From CAZPHU01 sp964419255 (GTDB taxonomy: Bacteria; Fibrobacterota; Chitinivibrionia; Chitinivibrionales; CAYFVL01), in the NCBI GenBank assembly GCA_964419255.1, contig CAYQOU010000003.1, positions 1 to 64,000 of the forward strand: a stretch of 64,000 bases of DNA, in the 5' to 3' direction. Below the pieces are notes generated by a model, which saw only the letters and a list, made by a program, of their open reading frames with translations, searched no databases and had not been told where the DNA came from. Shown piece by piece: positions 8,328 to 18,300 of the stretch (positions are counted from its first letter, which is position 1; each line of letters starts with the position of its first letter). The translations under genes were made by a program, and so were the position numbers.

Positions 8328-9377
8328 ATGATACATTTACTGATCGTCGAAGATATTCAAAATATGCGGGATTCTTTACGGAAGCTGTTTGAGGCGGTGG
8401 AAGACATTTCCATTGCAGATGTTGTGAGCAGTGATGATGCTGTTGAGAGCGTCATACGGAAAAACCCCGATGTGCTTCTTTTGGATACCGTTGCAGATGC
8501 TGAAAAGAGCATGGAAATTATAGAATATCTTATGGAAGAAATGGCTCTGCCGATCGTTGCACTAACAGAGAACTGGCAAGATGTAGGCACGGGAGATGCT
8601 CGCAGTGCACTCCGATCGGGAGCGGTAGCAGAGGTGAATTATTCATCGGAAAAGGAATTTTCCGATACTGAGGAAGTTGCAAAACAGATTGTATATGTGG
8701 TAAAGGCAATGGCGGAAGTGAAAGTGGTGACCCGACGCAGGCGCAGAAAGATGAATGCAGCTTTTCGGATAGCACCGACAACTCTGGACCTGCCGATTGT
8801 GGCAATCGGTGCTTCCACCGGGGGACCGTCTGTTTTACAGGTGCTTCTCTCAAAACTGCCCGTAAAGCTCAGAGCCGCGGTTCTTATCGTCCAGCACATA
8901 AGCCCCGGCTTTATCGGTGCTCTGCGAGGGTGGCTGCAGAGATCGTCAAACATTCCGGTGTATATGGGCGAACATGGCATGAAAATGGAAACCGGGTGCG
9001 TCTATATTGCCCCCGATGGCTATCACATGGCGGTGAATAAAGAAAGCGAAATCGTGTTGGAGGATTCATCGCCGGAAAACCATGTAAAGCCCTCCATAGG
9101 GCATCTTTTCAGGTCACTTGCTCAATGCAATGCTCGTATGTCGATCTGTATTCTTCTGAGCGGCATGGGAAGAGATGGGGCGAAGGAAATGCTTGACATT
9201 AAAAAGGCCGGAGGAGTTACCATCGTGCAGGATAAAGAAACGTCGGTGGTCTATGGCATGCCGGGAGCGGCGCTTGAGCTTGGTGCTGCCATGTATGTAA
9301 TGGATCCGGTGCGTATCGCCCAATCGCTGGAGAGCTTTCTTGATTCAATGGAGAGTAAATGGAAACACGAAAAATGA
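8328..9377 (+). CDS. cheB: Protein-glutamate methylesterase CheB with degenerate receiver (WspF-like)
   Basis: CheB removes methyl groups from the receptor and so opposes CheR. The C-terminal esterase domain is intact: Ser163 in 'AIGASTGGPS', His190 in 'LIVQHISPG' and Asp283 in 'LSGMGRDGA'. The N-terminal receiver keeps acidic residues ('LIVEDIQ') and Asp53 ('LLLDTV') but lacks the conserved Lys-Pro: where K-P should be, the sequence reads 'AEVNYSSEKE'. Phosphorylation control is therefore doubtful. The frame extends to a GTG at 8268, but the ATG at 8328, where the receiver begins, is preferred (349 residues). A gap of 127 bases separates it from cheA. Confidence 0.93.
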   Translation: MIHLLIVEDIQNMRDSLRKLFEAVEDISIADVVSSDDAVESVIRKNPDVLLLDTVADAEKSMEIIEYLMEEMALPIVALTENWQDVGTGDARSALRSGAVAEVNYSSEKEFSDTEEVAKQIVYVVKAMAEVKVVTRRRRRKMNAAFRIAPTTLDLPIVAIGASTGGPSVLQVLLSKLPVKLRAAVLIVQHISPGFIGALRGWLQRSSNIPVYMGEHGMKMETGCVYIAPDGYHMAVNKESEIVLEDSSPENHVKPSIGHLFRSLAQCNARMSICILLSGMGRDGAKEMLDIKKAGGVTIVQDKETSVVYGMPGAALELGAAMYVMDPVRIAQSLESFLDSMESKWKHEK

Positions 9378-9432
9378 CATGGGATATGCTTCAAAGCGGT
9401 TTGGATACCTTCTATAGTGATATGGAGATCAA

Positions 9433-11178
9433 ATGAAACAAAAAGGTGGTCAACAGCAGCGATCGATTCTGATCGTTGAAGACAGTCCGACGCAGCGTGA
9501 GCGTCTGAGAATTCTTCTTCAGGATAAAAATTTTGACGTACATACCGCAAAAAACGGCGAAGAGGCGCTGGCAAAAGCACGTGAGCTGCGGCCGGAGGTG
9601 GTTGTCAGCGATGTTATGATGCCGGTGATGAGCGGGTATGATCTGTGCCGAGCGATCAAGGATGATCCGCAGCTCAAGGATGTTACCGTTGTGCTTCTTA
9701 CCGCTCTTTCCGATCCGCAGGACGTAATAAACGGGCTGACCAGCGGTGCCGATAATTTTATCACCAAACCGTATAGTGATTCGTTCCTTCTGTCACGAAT
9801 AGAGTATATTTTTGTCAACAAAAGCATTCAACACGCCCGTATGAGTGATCTGGGAGTGGAGATTGTTTTTGGCGGAAAAAGACATCTGATCAATTCAAAC
9901 CGTCTGCAGATAATCGACCTGCTGCTTTCAACCTATGAGAATGCGATACAGAAAAACCATGAGCTTGACAGTGCCAATCGGGAGCTGGCCAGGACAAAGC
10001 AGGATCTGCAGTCTCTTAACACGCGGCTGCGCTCTCAAACCGACCAGCTTCAGTCTATATTGGAAAGCATATCCGATGGTGTGTTGGTGGTTACCCCCGA
10101 TGGTAAGCCAGTTATCATGAATCCGGCTGCCAGGGAGATGTCCGGAATCACCGATATTTCGGAGATTGAGGATTTTGAATCTCACGCTCACAGGCAGAAG
10201 TTTTTCGATGTAAACGATCAGCCGGTACCATTCGAGCAGTGGCCCCATCGCAGGGCTTTACGAGGGGAAGAATTCACCGGTCTTCAATACCGAAGCCAAA
10301 TCGCAGGTCAGAGAGAAACACGATTTCTGGAATTCAGCACCTCACTGATTCGTGATGCGGGAGGAGAAATCTCATCGGTGCTTATAACGGCACATGACAT
10401 AACGCAGCAGAAACACCATGAGGGGCGTCTGAGAGAGTCAAAACAGCTTGCCGAGCAACGCGCCGATGAGCTGGATGTGTCAAACAAAGAGCTGGAGTCC
10501 TTCTCCTATTCACTCTCCCACGATCTTCGATCCCCTCTTCATTCCATGAAATTGATTGCGGATTTGCTCAAGGATGATTACAGCGAGAACCTGGGGGAAG
10601 AGGGTAAACAGTACCTTGAACATATAGCAATGAACACCGATAAGATGAATGCCTTGATCGATGATATGTTGAGTCTGGCAAGAATAAGTCGGCAGGAGAT
10701 GGAATGTTCACAAGTAGACCTGCGCAAAATTTCAGAAACGCTGATTTTTGAGCTGCAGCAGGCGGAGCCCCAGCGGAATGTGGACGTCAAGATGCATGGA
10801 ACGCTCACTGCATTCTGTGATGAGCAACTGGTGAGAATCGCCCTGAGAAATTTACTGGGCAATGCCTGGAAATATACCGGTAAAACAGAGAATCCCCACA
10901 TAGAAATCGGCTCAATATACCGAAACGGGGAAAACGTTTACTATGTGCGGGACAACGGCGCGGGGTTTTCCATGGACAATACAAAGGACCTGTTTAAGCC
11001 CTTTCAACGCCTTCACCCGGAAAAAGAATTTTCAGGAACCGGTATCGGGCTCGCTATCGTAGAGCGTGTGATGGCCCGTCACGGGGGAAGAGTGTGGGCG
11101 GAGGGTGAAGTGGGAAAAGGGGCAACTTTCTATTTTACGTTGGCCAGAGCGCAAAATCATAACGAAGGTACGGCTTGA
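9433..11178 (+). CDS. Receiver-PAS hybrid sensor histidine kinase, probable output of the chemosensory cluster
   Basis: The 581-residue cytoplasmic protein starts with a complete receiver ('LIVEDSPTQRERL', phospho-Asp in 'VVSDVMMPVMSG', Lys in 'FITKPYSD'). A coiled coil (about 165-205), a PAS domain ('ILESISDGVLVVTPDG'), a HisKA dimerisation domain with the H-box 'SYSLSHDLRSPLHS' and an HATPase ('NLLGNAWKYTGK', 'GTGIGLAIVERVMARHGG') follow. No membrane segment is seen. It sits where wspR, a receiver-GGDEF cyclase, lies in Wsp operons, so CheA may phosphorylate its receiver and so tune a second kinase. Start ATG 9433 follows GGAG. The partner regulator is not identifiable here. Confidence 0.9.
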   Translation: MKQKGGQQQRSILIVEDSPTQRERLRILLQDKNFDVHTAKNGEEALAKARELRPEVVVSDVMMPVMSGYDLCRAIKDDPQLKDVTVVLLTALSDPQDVINGLTSGADNFITKPYSDSFLLSRIEYIFVNKSIQHARMSDLGVEIVFGGKRHLINSNRLQIIDLLLSTYENAIQKNHELDSANRELARTKQDLQSLNTRLRSQTDQLQSILESISDGVLVVTPDGKPVIMNPAAREMSGITDISEIEDFESHAHRQKFFDVNDQPVPFEQWPHRRALRGEEFTGLQYRSQIAGQRETRFLEFSTSLIRDAGGEISSVLITAHDITQQKHHEGRLRESKQLAEQRADELDVSNKELESFSYSLSHDLRSPLHSMKLIADLLKDDYSENLGEEGKQYLEHIAMNTDKMNALIDDMLSLARISRQEMECSQVDLRKISETLIFELQQAEPQRNVDVKMHGTLTAFCDEQLVRIALRNLLGNAWKYTGKTENPHIEIGSIYRNGENVYYVRDNGAGFSMDNTKDLFKPFQRLHPEKEFSGTGIGLAIVERVMARHGGRVWAEGEVGKGATFYFTLARAQNHNEGTA

Positions 11179-11366
11179 GAGATAAGAGTAAAAATTACGA
11201 GAAAAAAACAGCTTGCAAACATGTACCATATGTGAAAAAGTAGCGAGTCGCCTTTAGTACGAATGTCAAATTCATATCGAAAACCCGCACTTTCCACCCC
11301 TCGAGATACTTCGTCATCCTTGAGCCGTGAATGCATATTTAGAGACACACGGGAAGGAAAAGGTTT

Positions 11367-11996
11367 ATGACCACACTGATTGACCTGAGCCAGAAGATCC
11401 AGCATTCCATGCCGGTATATCCGGGCGACAGCCCGGTGAATCTGTCCCGGGATCGCTCCCTGCACACAGACGGCTATACCTGCTTTCGGTTGGAATCGAA
11501 CACCCACGCTGGAACTCATATCGATACCCCCATGCATCTTACCCAAAGCGCCAGCTATGTTCTGGATTATCCTCTCGAAAAATTCTTCGGACGGGGATGT
11601 CTGCTGGATGTGCGTGGAGAGGAGAGGATCGGGTATGCAGAGGAATATGAAGAGATAGTACAGGAAGGCGATATCGTGCTTGTCTTCACCGGGCGGGGGG
11701 AAACATTTTTGGACAGGGATTATTTCAAGAATTATCCCGTTATGGAAGAATCTCTCGTACGATTTCTGATCACGCGCAACATTAAGCTGCTTGGTCTCGA
11801 TTCCCCATCTCCCGACAGGTACCCCTTTGACATCCATAAGATCCTGTTTGAAAGTGGTATTCTGATTATCGAGAACCTGACAAATCTGGATGCCCTTCTC
11901 TCGGCAAAATCTTTCGAAATTATGGCCTTTCCCCTGAAAATCAGGGCTGATGCATCGCCGGTGCGTGTCGTGGCGCGGATGGAGAACGCGGGGTAG
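11367..11996 (+). CDS. Cyclase-family metal-dependent hydrolase (kynurenine formamidase-like)
   Basis: The 209-residue protein matches the cyclase family that includes kynurenine formamidase (KynB). It carries the metal-binding signature HxGTHxDxPxH as 'THAGTHIDTPMH' near residues 49-60, plus an N-terminal 'DLSQKIQHSMPVYPGD' and a late 'LLGLDSPSPD' loop. Family members hydrolyse amide or ester bonds using a divalent metal in the cytoplasm. No tryptophan-catabolism genes are nearby, so the substrate is open. ATG 11367 follows GGAAGGAAAAGG. It is separated by 188 bases from the kinase upstream and is likely its own unit. Confidence 0.85.
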   Translation: MTTLIDLSQKIQHSMPVYPGDSPVNLSRDRSLHTDGYTCFRLESNTHAGTHIDTPMHLTQSASYVLDYPLEKFFGRGCLLDVRGEERIGYAEEYEEIVQEGDIVLVFTGRGETFLDRDYFKNYPVMEESLVRFLITRNIKLLGLDSPSPDRYPFDIHKILFESGILIIENLTNLDALLSAKSFEIMAFPLKIRADASPVRVVARMENAG

Positions 11997-12165
11997 TCAC
12001 ATACCTTTTCGCCACGGCGGTTCTCGTTTGTACCGCGGTTTTCCAAGCCCGCCATTGCCGATAATTGCACCAGAAGAATCTGATGGAAAAAGAAACAATT
12101 CCCATTTCTGGTACACTATATGCTCCAAAAATTATTACTCGAACTCCTCTGATATAGAAAAAAGA

Positions 12166-12885
12166 ATGGTTTTTATGAATAGAGTCTCCCGACAACTGCT
12201 TCTTGCCTGGGGCATCGCGATGCTGAGTTGCGCAAGATACTTGGAAATGGGAAATTACAACCTGTCTATCTATCAGGATCTCCATTATAAAAAAGAAACG
12301 GTAAATAAGGAGAACATGATCGTGGACCTGAATATAAAAGATCGGGACTGGGATCCCAAGAGACCCAACAAACGGGTCGGCTGGTGTGCGGAGGCCTGTA
12401 TTCAGATGGCAATGGGGTATTACGGGGTGGAAATCACGCAAAAGGAGGTCAACAAGGCGGGCTCGCCTCGTCATGCGGACCTTTACATGGATGATATCGA
12501 TGAAGCGCTTAAAAACCTTTCGGTACATTTTGTCGCCTGGGACTATAACATACGAAATCTGGATGAGTTTATCGTATGGATCAAATCGATGCTCGAGAGA
12601 GGCTATCCGGTCATTTCGGGCGTAAAGATCTATCCCGACAAGTACCGTCGCTGGTTTCTGGATCATTTTGTTCTAGTGGTAGGCTACAGTAAAGAGGGGC
12701 TTCTCATTAATACCAATATCAAAGGACAGCAGCTTATTTCGTATTCGCAGTTGAAATCATACAATCGGGGTTTTGCCATTAAAAACAGACACGATCGGTA
12801 TTACGCACGCGCCATAATCGGCCTGTCCAAGAAAAGCACTTCAGTTTCCGCCACCGACAGGTTATCGGGATTTACAATCGAATGA
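12166..12885 (+). CDS. C39-like peptidase, probable exported protein
   Basis: After a short hydrophobic N-terminus ('LLLAWGIAMLSCAR', a possible but imperfect lipoprotein signal) comes a papain-like C39 fold. The catalytic Cys is in 'VGWCAEACIQMAMGYYG', and the His in 'LDHFVLVVGYSKEG' is followed by an Asn ('INTN') in place of the third residue. C39-like peptidases cleave leader peptides or cell-surface proteins; the target is unknown. The frame runs back to 11950, but the upstream codons are unlike protein. ATG 12166 or 12175 is preferred because both lead directly into the signal sequence. It converges on the secreted-protein gene at 12959. Confidence 0.7.
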   Translation: MVFMNRVSRQLLLAWGIAMLSCARYLEMGNYNLSIYQDLHYKKETVNKENMIVDLNIKDRDWDPKRPNKRVGWCAEACIQMAMGYYGVEITQKEVNKAGSPRHADLYMDDIDEALKNLSVHFVAWDYNIRNLDEFIVWIKSMLERGYPVISGVKIYPDKYRRWFLDHFVLVVGYSKEGLLINTNIKGQQLISYSQLKSYNRGFAIKNRHDRYYARAIIGLSKKSTSVSATDRLSGFTIE

Positions 12886-12897
12886 CAGTAAAGAACA

Positions 12898-12954
12898 CGC
12901 CAGGCTCCATTGTATTGAACACCGATCGGGCGCCTTGACAATGGAGCCTTGGCG
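12898..12954. terminator. Bidirectional terminator-like hairpin between convergent genes
   Basis: The arm at 12898-12913 (CGCCAGGCTCCATTGT) pairs with 12938-12954 (ACAATGGAGCC-TTGGCG) over about 15-16 base pairs, with a 24-base loop. It lies exactly between the convergent ends at 12885 and 12959. It lacks a long T-run, so termination is inferred from position and stability. Confidence 0.6.
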
Positions 12955-12958
12955 TCTG

Positions 12959-14368
12959 TCATTGTCCCGCGTCGAGATATGTCATCCTGCTGTCTTTTGA
13001 CCAGTTTCCATTCAGTGCGGTTCTTTTCCAGACATAATTGGTCCGTTTTTCTATCTTACCCTTGTCATTCAACTGCACTACATACATTGAATCATATATC
13101 CAATCCCCTGTCTCGAGGTCCATAATCTCCGTAGTAATGATGGTGCTGTCGGAGTCGCCTCTTTCTCTGAAATGTACCAGTGGAAGCCATCTCTTTTTCT
13201 CCTTGTCATAGTACTGCTCTGCTTTGATCTTTATGCCGCACGAGGTGAGAGTATCGAAAGAGCGCACCTGTTCCCACTCTTCAGACTCGGCAAAATAGCC
13301 CCACTCAGTGGCTTTTTTGTCGGTAGAAATGTTGCAACGCTGATTTTCGTAATATAATAATTCCCACCTGCCTGTCGACCCGTCATATGTGAAGGTCGAT
13401 TCCGCAATGGTAAATTGGTTCTGGTGCAGATGCCCTCTTTCCCATTTGTAAAAGGACCCTGATACCGGTTCTCCTTTTTTATCATAGCTTTTGTACATAA
13501 CTCTGTGGCGAAGAGTATTCCCGCTGTTATCTCTAAGTTCCGACTCCACATATACTGGAACAGGACGTTTGTTGATCAACTCGACGATACTGTCGTATGC
13601 CAGGCCGGCACTGTCTTTCATACTGAACAGCATTGCCGTGTTAGAAAGCCAGCCCTTTATTGAGCTGTCCCAATAATCGATGGTAAATGTTTGCATTATG
13701 CTGTCGCCGACCTGCCTGTATCGGCAGCGCTCCAAGGTCGTTTGTTTCGAATCTGAGCGCTTTGTATATGTATCCTCTACCCAGTTTGTTTTACCCTGCC
13801 AGGTGTTTTCTATTGTCTTAATTATCAAAACGCTGTCTCTGCCACTGTTGGAAACATCGTAAGACCTGTTGGTCATTTTGACAACTCTTCCCCGCTTATC
13901 ATAAATAACACTGTCGCCGGCAACCCAGAAGCTGCGCATGGGATCCCACTGTGCGTTGTAAAGAACCACTCTGTTTCCCGACGCATTCGTCGTATCGATT
14001 CTTGCATTTGCTCCTCCGATTAGCTTCCAGTTACCGGTTTTATCCCACAGGTATATCAGCCCGGCAGTTTGATAGTGAAGATCGTCGTAGAGGAAACGTT
14101 CTAACCGATCTTTTTTCCATCGTAATCCGTTCCACCGCTCATGCAAAATGCCGATGCATTTACCATTTGAATCATGTGTGTGTGTTTGCCGATAATCGCT
14201 TGTCCAGCTAAAGCCCCTCCAGGCATCTTTAAGGATAACCTGCTGTCGGTGCGATTGAGGCAGCTCTCCAATGGCAGGGAGGTTGAGTACCATTAGTAGA
14301 GAAAAGATAACTGAAAGGGCCTGAAGGTTCATGCCGAAAGCAGCAAAGGTATGATAGGATTTTCTCAT
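12959..14368 (-). CDS. Secreted protein of unknown family, paralogue of the gene at 20682
   Basis: The 469-residue product has a signal-peptide-like N-terminus ('LQALSVIFSLLMVLNLPAIG') and then a Trp/Tyr/Asp-rich body built of repeating units. The unit is roughly 'W......Y.YD..G...', for example 'FTYDGSTGRWELLYYE', 'DSVIYDKRGRVVK' and 'DSMYVVQLNDKGKIEK'. The units recall YD/RHS-like beta-strand repeats but do not match RHS cores. It is clearly homologous to 20682-22097 along its whole length (shared 'RFxYDDLHY', 'GNRVVL', 'DSAGxxYDSxVEL'). ATG 14368 follows AGGAGTAAGGAC. Function unknown; probably periplasmic or surface-exposed. Confidence 0.75.
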   Translation of the reverse strand: MRKSYHTFAAFGMNLQALSVIFSLLMVLNLPAIGELPQSHRQQVILKDAWRGFSWTSDYRQTHTHDSNGKCIGILHERWNGLRWKKDRLERFLYDDLHYQTAGLIYLWDKTGNWKLIGGANARIDTTNASGNRVVLYNAQWDPMRSFWVAGDSVIYDKRGRVVKMTNRSYDVSNSGRDSVLIIKTIENTWQGKTNWVEDTYTKRSDSKQTTLERCRYRQVGDSIMQTFTIDYWDSSIKGWLSNTAMLFSMKDSAGLAYDSIVELINKRPVPVYVESELRDNSGNTLRHRVMYKSYDKKGEPVSGSFYKWERGHLHQNQFTIAESTFTYDGSTGRWELLYYENQRCNISTDKKATEWGYFAESEEWEQVRSFDTLTSCGIKIKAEQYYDKEKKRWLPLVHFRERGDSDSTIITTEIMDLETGDWIYDSMYVVQLNDKGKIEKRTNYVWKRTALNGNWSKDSRMTYLDAGQ

Positions 14369-14492
14369 GTCCTTACTCCTGTAATGTTGAGAATTAAATG
14401 TGTCGATTCAAATGATAATTTATCTGCTACTCTTTCGACCTGCTCAAAGGGAAAGAGTGCCGGGACACATACATGATAGTCTTGTCAGGCAA

Positions 14493-15272
14493 TTACCACT
14501 TTGCCAGCCCGATTTTGAATCCGAATCTGCTTTTATTCTCATATTGCGGGAACCGATAATTAAATTCCGTCTGAATCTGCAGACCATTAAACACCATCAT
14601 ATTATATCCCAATCTCAGGGCATCTATTTCATAGCCCCGTTCATTTCCAAGAGGGTTGTTTCTGAAACGCTGATCGAAGCGCAGGTGGAGTTGTTGGCCG
14701 GCGATGAAGCTGTAGTAGAAACCGAGTTTCAATTCGGTCTCTGGTGCAAATACATGTTTCGGGCTCGATTCATCATGGGGTGTGGTGGTGTCATCCTCTG
14801 CCCAGGCCGTATCCCTTCCGGTCAACTGTTCAGCCGCCGAAAGGTAAAAACCCATAAACTGCTGATCCGGAGCCAGGTCGAAGTTGACCTCTACACCCGG
14901 GCTGGCGTAGAAATAGTAGTCGTATAATCCTACCTCCACCGTTACATCAAGAGAAAGAGGCAAATGCTTGTAAATCCCGGCTATCGATCCCATAAAAAAA
15001 CCACCTGATCCTCCACTGAAATATCTGTTTCCCTGAACGATTACTCCCATATACCCAGAAATAAAGCTGTTTAATCCCCGGCCTAAAATGGCAGTGCCGG
15101 TTGTCTTTGGTCCGAGTGAGCCGGGACCCAATTCCTGCAACCCAAGTTCAATTGAGAAATAATCGTTGTATTGATCGAAGGTTTCAATAGTGTTGAGTGA
15201 ATATGCCTTTCCGGCATTTGTCAAAATGGTCAGCATAGTGAAAACTGAAATGAGTGTTCTTATTCCGGTCAT
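14493..15272 (-). CDS. Putative outer-membrane beta-barrel protein
   Basis: The 259-residue protein has a signal peptide ('LISVFTMLTILTNAGKAYS'). Many alternating hydrophobic/aromatic strands follow and the chain ends 'NKSRFGFKIGLAKW', an aromatic C-terminal strand of the kind recognised by the BAM machinery. Strands such as 'LSLDVTVEVGLYDYYFYAS' and 'ELKLGFYYSFIAGQQLHLRF' suggest a barrel of about 8-12 strands. It lies 78 bases downstream of the synthetase gene in the same direction, with its own AAGGAGAG ribosome-binding site. It may take part in export or surface display of the synthetase product, but that is inference from position only. Confidence 0.7.
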   Translation of the reverse strand: MTGIRTLISVFTMLTILTNAGKAYSLNTIETFDQYNDYFSIELGLQELGPGSLGPKTTGTAILGRGLNSFISGYMGVIVQGNRYFSGGSGGFFMGSIAGIYKHLPLSLDVTVEVGLYDYYFYASPGVEVNFDLAPDQQFMGFYLSAAEQLTGRDTAWAEDDTTTPHDESSPKHVFAPETELKLGFYYSFIAGQQLHLRFDQRFRNNPLGNERGYEIDALRLGYNMMVFNGLQIQTEFNYRFPQYENKSRFGFKIGLAKW

Positions 15273-15350
15273 GCGTGTCTCTCCTTTTAGAGGGTTATGT
15301 GTGTAATTTTATACCTATTGGTATTCTCCGATCATGATGACACAGGCTGT

Positions 15351-18300
15351 TTAATCAGTTGCCTGCAAATCAGCTCCCATATGAGGCTGCGACCGTGCAG
15401 GAATACCAAACCATGCAGTGGAGGAGGGAAGGGTCTCTCCTTTCATCACAAGTGACAAACCATCCAGAACAGTTCCCTTTCTAATGTGGGTATCATAAAG
15501 AACCACCGACATGGGCCCGATGGTCACACTGTCTTCAATATGTAAGTTAGACATCTTCATCACCCTGTCCTCAAACAGGTGGGTCTGAATCGTACAGCCG
15601 TAATTAAGCGTCGCATTGTCACCGATTCGCACCAGGTCAAACTCGGTGATCTCCGTAGTCTCCATATACACATGCTTTCCGATCCTGCTGCCAAGCAGCC
15701 TGAAATAGGCAGGAAGAAAAGGGGTCCCCTGTATCATTTGCGTAAGCAGCGGGTATACCATATTCTCACACAGTGAGTTGATAAATTCATTTTTCCACAG
15801 ATACAGGCTCCACAGGGGAATCTGAACCTGACGGTACCTGCCCACAAGAAGCCATTTAGCCACCACCGTAAGTAGCGCCAGCGCCAGTGATCCTCCAAAG
15901 ATCACCAGCGGCGAAAAAAAGATGTACCATCGCAGTAACGCAACCGGTCCCAGAATTTCCGATACAAACCAATACGAGAGAATGTAGCAGCAGCTGGTCA
16001 GGGCCGCGGGCATGGTAATCTTGAAAAACTCGATTAGCCCCCGCAGAACAACCAGATAAGCCGGGGGGTCGAAGGTCAACCGCAGTTTGAATTTTTGACT
16101 CTCCTGGCGGTGAGGCAGAACCATGGGGGGAGAGCCCAGCCAGTTGGTGTTATTGATGATTTTCCGGCACGTGTCCTGTGGAGGTTTGGAAAGAACGCCG
16201 ACAAGACAGTTGTCGCCGATGCGCGTGCCGATAGGAATAAGGGCACTGTTACCTATAAAGGAGCGTCTGCCTACTTCGGCTTTACCCACATACATCTTTC
16301 CTTTTCTCACAACCGTCGGGCCGACACTCGCGGAGTCGGCGATGAAACTGCCATCCCCCAGGCTCAACAGATCCGCACTGATATGATCCACGGTAGATAT
16401 CTCCGCTCGTTTGCCTATTTTTGCACCCAACAGCCGCAGCCAGTGCGGAAGATAAATAGTCGCATACAGCGGCTGTACCGTAAACAGACTCATTTGTACC
16501 AAAGTATCGACAAGCCATTTCCGGATATACGTGATGCTGTATATGTCATAGCAGCTTTCTTTGTCGCAGGGGAATATGAGCTTCTTTATCCCCGCAACTG
16601 CCAGACAAAAGGATATGGTGTAGGTCGCGGCCATGGGGATGGTGGCCGGAAGCGTATAGGCAAGGCTCGTGTTTACATAAAGATAAAAAGCTGCTACAAT
16701 CCAGGGTAAAAGAAGGGCGCAAGGGATTATGACAGCCGATAAAAACGCACAGGCAAAGACTGTCAAATAGAAAATCGAAGCTTTGTTTCGACTCTTCTGC
16801 TCGATGTTTTCGGAATTATTCGCTGCACCCATTGTTTTAGCCGCAGGGGAGCCCTCCCAGTATTCGCCTTCACCGACTATCATTCCCGAGGGAAGCAGCG
16901 CAAGTTCTCCCAGCTCCGAATGGTCCTTCATGACAGTGTTTTCATCCAGAACGGAACGAGTCCCGACCGTGCACTCTTGTCCTATGGCTATAGATCCGAT
17001 GTGAAGCATTCCTCTGGTTACCCGATATGCCATTAGATGAGCATCCGCATTAATGGAGCTATTATCTCCAATAGATACGAGGTCACATACCCGGAACTTG
17101 TCAGATCCGATGTGAACATTTTTGCCTATTCTTGCACCCATCAGTCTATAATACCAAACCAGAAACGGTGTACCTCGCATCATGCGGGTGGGTACCAGAT
17201 CCATGAGACGACTGACAAACCAGAATCGCAAATAAAAGAAACCCCACAACTTGTATACCCCGCTTTTGTATCGTCCGATCAGGAGCCATTTCGATATTAT
17301 TGAAACGATCGTGAGCACGGGAAGCAGTGCGAGCATTGAGACAAAGGACACCACCGCCCAGGCAACAACCCCGATAGCCGGATTAAACCAGTCGATAACA
17401 AAAGGTATGAGAAGCGGAGTTGAAAAAAGCATGAATATGGGATAAAGTGCGATTGCCTGGGAAGATCCGCAGAGGATAAATCTGAGCCACAGCAGCTTCT
17501 GTTCCTGGTCACTTGTGGCCGATTCTTTCGCCTCAATAGTGTGGGGCTGAAGAGAAAAGTTTTTCTCCACAGCCGCTGCCATCTCCTCTATGGTGCGGTA
17601 TTGGTACATGTATTGAAGTGGAAGCTCCCCCATCCCCTGCTGCGTACGCAGCTCTGAAATGATGTTTGCCGCCAGTAAAGAATGGCCGCCGAGATCAAAG
17701 AAATTGTCTGTCACGCTAATGTCTTTACGATCAAAAAACTTTGCCCATGCCGCATGAATAGTTTTTTCAAGCCCGGTGCGCGGCTGCACTAACTTTATTT
17801 CCTCCCGCGTTTCCTCCACCTGAAGAGATGCCAGACGTTTCCGGTCAACCTTGCCACTGGGGAGAACGGGAAGCTCCTCCACCGAACAGAACTTCGAAGG
17901 TACCATATAGGAGGGAAGGAAACTGTTCAGCGCACTTTTCAGCCGCTTTTCATCTATATTCTTTCCTTTCTCCGACACCAAATATCCGACCAGCGATTGA
18001 ATTCCCTGAGCATTGGTACTCAAAGCCACCGCCGCCTGAGAGGCATCGCAGGCTTTCACAAGCGCAGCCTCGATTTCACCCAGCTCTATACGCTGTCCCC
18101 GGAGTTTGATTTGACTGTCGATGCGTCCGCCAAACTCTAAGCTTCCGTCAGACGCAAAACGGGCTCGGTCTCCCGAACGGTACAAACGTTGGGGGAAGCC
18201 GTTACCTACTGTAAACGGAGGCGTTACGAATTTTTTACTGGTAAGCTCCGGTCGGTTGAGGTACTCTCGAGCAAGACAGTGCCCACCGATACAAAGCTCT

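Noticed and set aside
16095..16709. 204-codon plus-strand frame inside the synthetase gene
   Set aside because: It is antisense to hexapeptide-repeat coding sequence, which gives long open antisense frames; no motif is present.
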